Assembly (NCBI GenBank): GCA_044375415.1
Contig: JBILMS010000029.1
Span: 1-41,319 of the forward strand
Origin: JAWXBG01 sp044375415
GTDB lineage: Bacteria; Bacteroidota; Bacteroidia; Flavobacteriales_D; Sanyastnellaceae
Direction of reading: 5' to 3'
Length of the DNA: 41,319 bases
How positions within the stretch are numbered: position 1 is the first letter of the stretch; each line of letters begins with the position of its first letter. This document shows positions 40,848 to 41,319 of this stretch, in pieces. The position numbers were made by a program, and so were the translations under genes. The notes below the pieces were generated by a model. The model had not been told where the DNA came from. It saw only the letters and a list, made by a program, of their open reading frames with translations, and searched no databases.

Positions 40848-41168
40848 ATGAAATCAGAAACCGGTACCTACGCATCACTCAAACGCTTCAGTGGTGTTGC
40901 CCTCGCAGAAGGGGTGTCCTTTGTCCTCCTCATGTTCGTTGCTATGCCCTTAAAATATCTAGCCGACATGCCCGCTGCAGTTAAATATACCGGTTGGGCC
41001 CACGGGATCTTGTTCATCGCCTATTTCATTTTTCTGGCCGAAGTGAAATCAACTGCCAAATGGAATCTCAAGAAAACCGCCTTGGCCGCCCTCGCCAGCC
41101 TTCTGCCTTTTGGCACATTTGTGCTCGATAAAAAAATCATTAAACCGGAAATGGAAGCATTGAAATAG
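40848..41168 (+). CDS. DUF3817 integral membrane protein
   Basis: This is a 106-residue small membrane protein of the DUF3817 (YdzA-like) family. The ATG at 40848 is used; a GTG eight codons upstream overlaps the candidate -7 box. Three hydrophobic segments are visible: VALAEGVSFVLLMFVAMPLKYL, WAHGILFIAYFIFLAEV and ALAALASLLPFGTFVLDKKI. The conserved family marks are EG in the first segment, MPLKY after it, the AHG of segment two and the PFGTFVLD of segment three. The function of the family is unknown. It appears to be transcribed alone. Confidence 0.88.
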   Translation: MKSETGTYASLKRFSGVALAEGVSFVLLMFVAMPLKYLADMPAAVKYTGWAHGILFIAYFIFLAEVKSTAKWNLKKTALAALASLLPFGTFVLDKKIIKPEMEALK

Positions 41169-41264
41169 CTACGAATTTAGAGTGGTTCGTGCAGCACGAT
41201 CCCCAAACTGTTTCTCCGAACTCCGAACTCACTTTCGTATATTGCCTTACTTTTTTCAAACTAC

Positions 41265-41319
41265 ATGAAACACACCTACCTTCTTCTTGCCTCTTTTTTC
41301 TTGATCAATACGGCTACAC
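41265..41319 (+). CDS. Start of a secreted protein, truncated by window end
   Basis: The ATG at 41265 opens a frame running off the window. The first 18 codons read MKHTYLLLASFFLINTAT, a typical start of a signal peptide. A TACTTTTT box (41248-41255), one mismatch from TAnnTTTG, lies just upstream. Nothing can be said of the mature protein. Confidence 0.55.
   Translation, partial: MKHTYLLLASFFLINTAT

Overview
The window looks like a chromosomal segment of a member of the Bacteroidota, most likely a marine-type Flavobacteriales. The evidence is the secreted proteins. Three carry the C-terminal type A sorting domain of the type IX secretion system (T9SS), and one 1,916-residue PKD-repeat protein ends in the type B (gliding-motility-associated) domain. 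Further support comes from GEVED domains, DUF2480, -7 promoter boxes of the TAnnTTTG type, and few Shine-Dalgarno sequences. No rRNA, tRNA, CRISPR array, transposase or integrase is visible.

Region 1 (1-17016) is mainly envelope and secretion. A small repeat-rich intergenic stretch is followed by an overlapping pair (TonB-C-like secreted protein and C92/YiiX-like lipoprotein) and an outer-membrane beta-barrel gene. Next come the T9SS cargo: a subtilase whose catalytic Asp position holds Glu, the divergent giant PKD protein, a small lipoprotein, and a 973-residue CARDB/GEVED cargo protein. A TonB-dependent receptor with a carboxypeptidase-like N-terminal domain is divergent from the last of these.

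Region 2 (17013-24780, minus strand) is a compact six-gene unit. In transcription order it encodes a MORN-variant repeat protein, a multi-PAS HisKA_2 histidine kinase, a LytTR response regulator, a Wzx-type flippase, a methyltransferase and a family 4 glycosyltransferase. Gaps are 31, 14, 23 and 24 nt, then a 4-nt overlap. This layout suggests a signal pathway tied to surface-glycan assembly. It is the best candidate here for an undescribed system.

Region 3 (25297-35871) is largely housekeeping: rpiB with an M28 peptidase, lepA, a T9SS M43 metalloprotease, two unknown envelope proteins, and polA. Region 4 (36122-40431) is a second compact operon with a lipoprotein, a double-ATPase ABC protein without a permease, glycyl-tRNA synthetase and a DUF2480 protein. 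The window ends with a structured, repeat-rich intergenic region, a DUF3817 membrane protein and the first codons of another secreted protein.

Across 16-37 kb there is a scatter of sequences close to the ParB-binding parS consensus (core TTCACGTGGAAC), two of them exact copies of that core. None matches the full 16-mer. They may mark a partition-loading zone or the sites of another regulator. All identifications come from reading the sequence; no database search was run.
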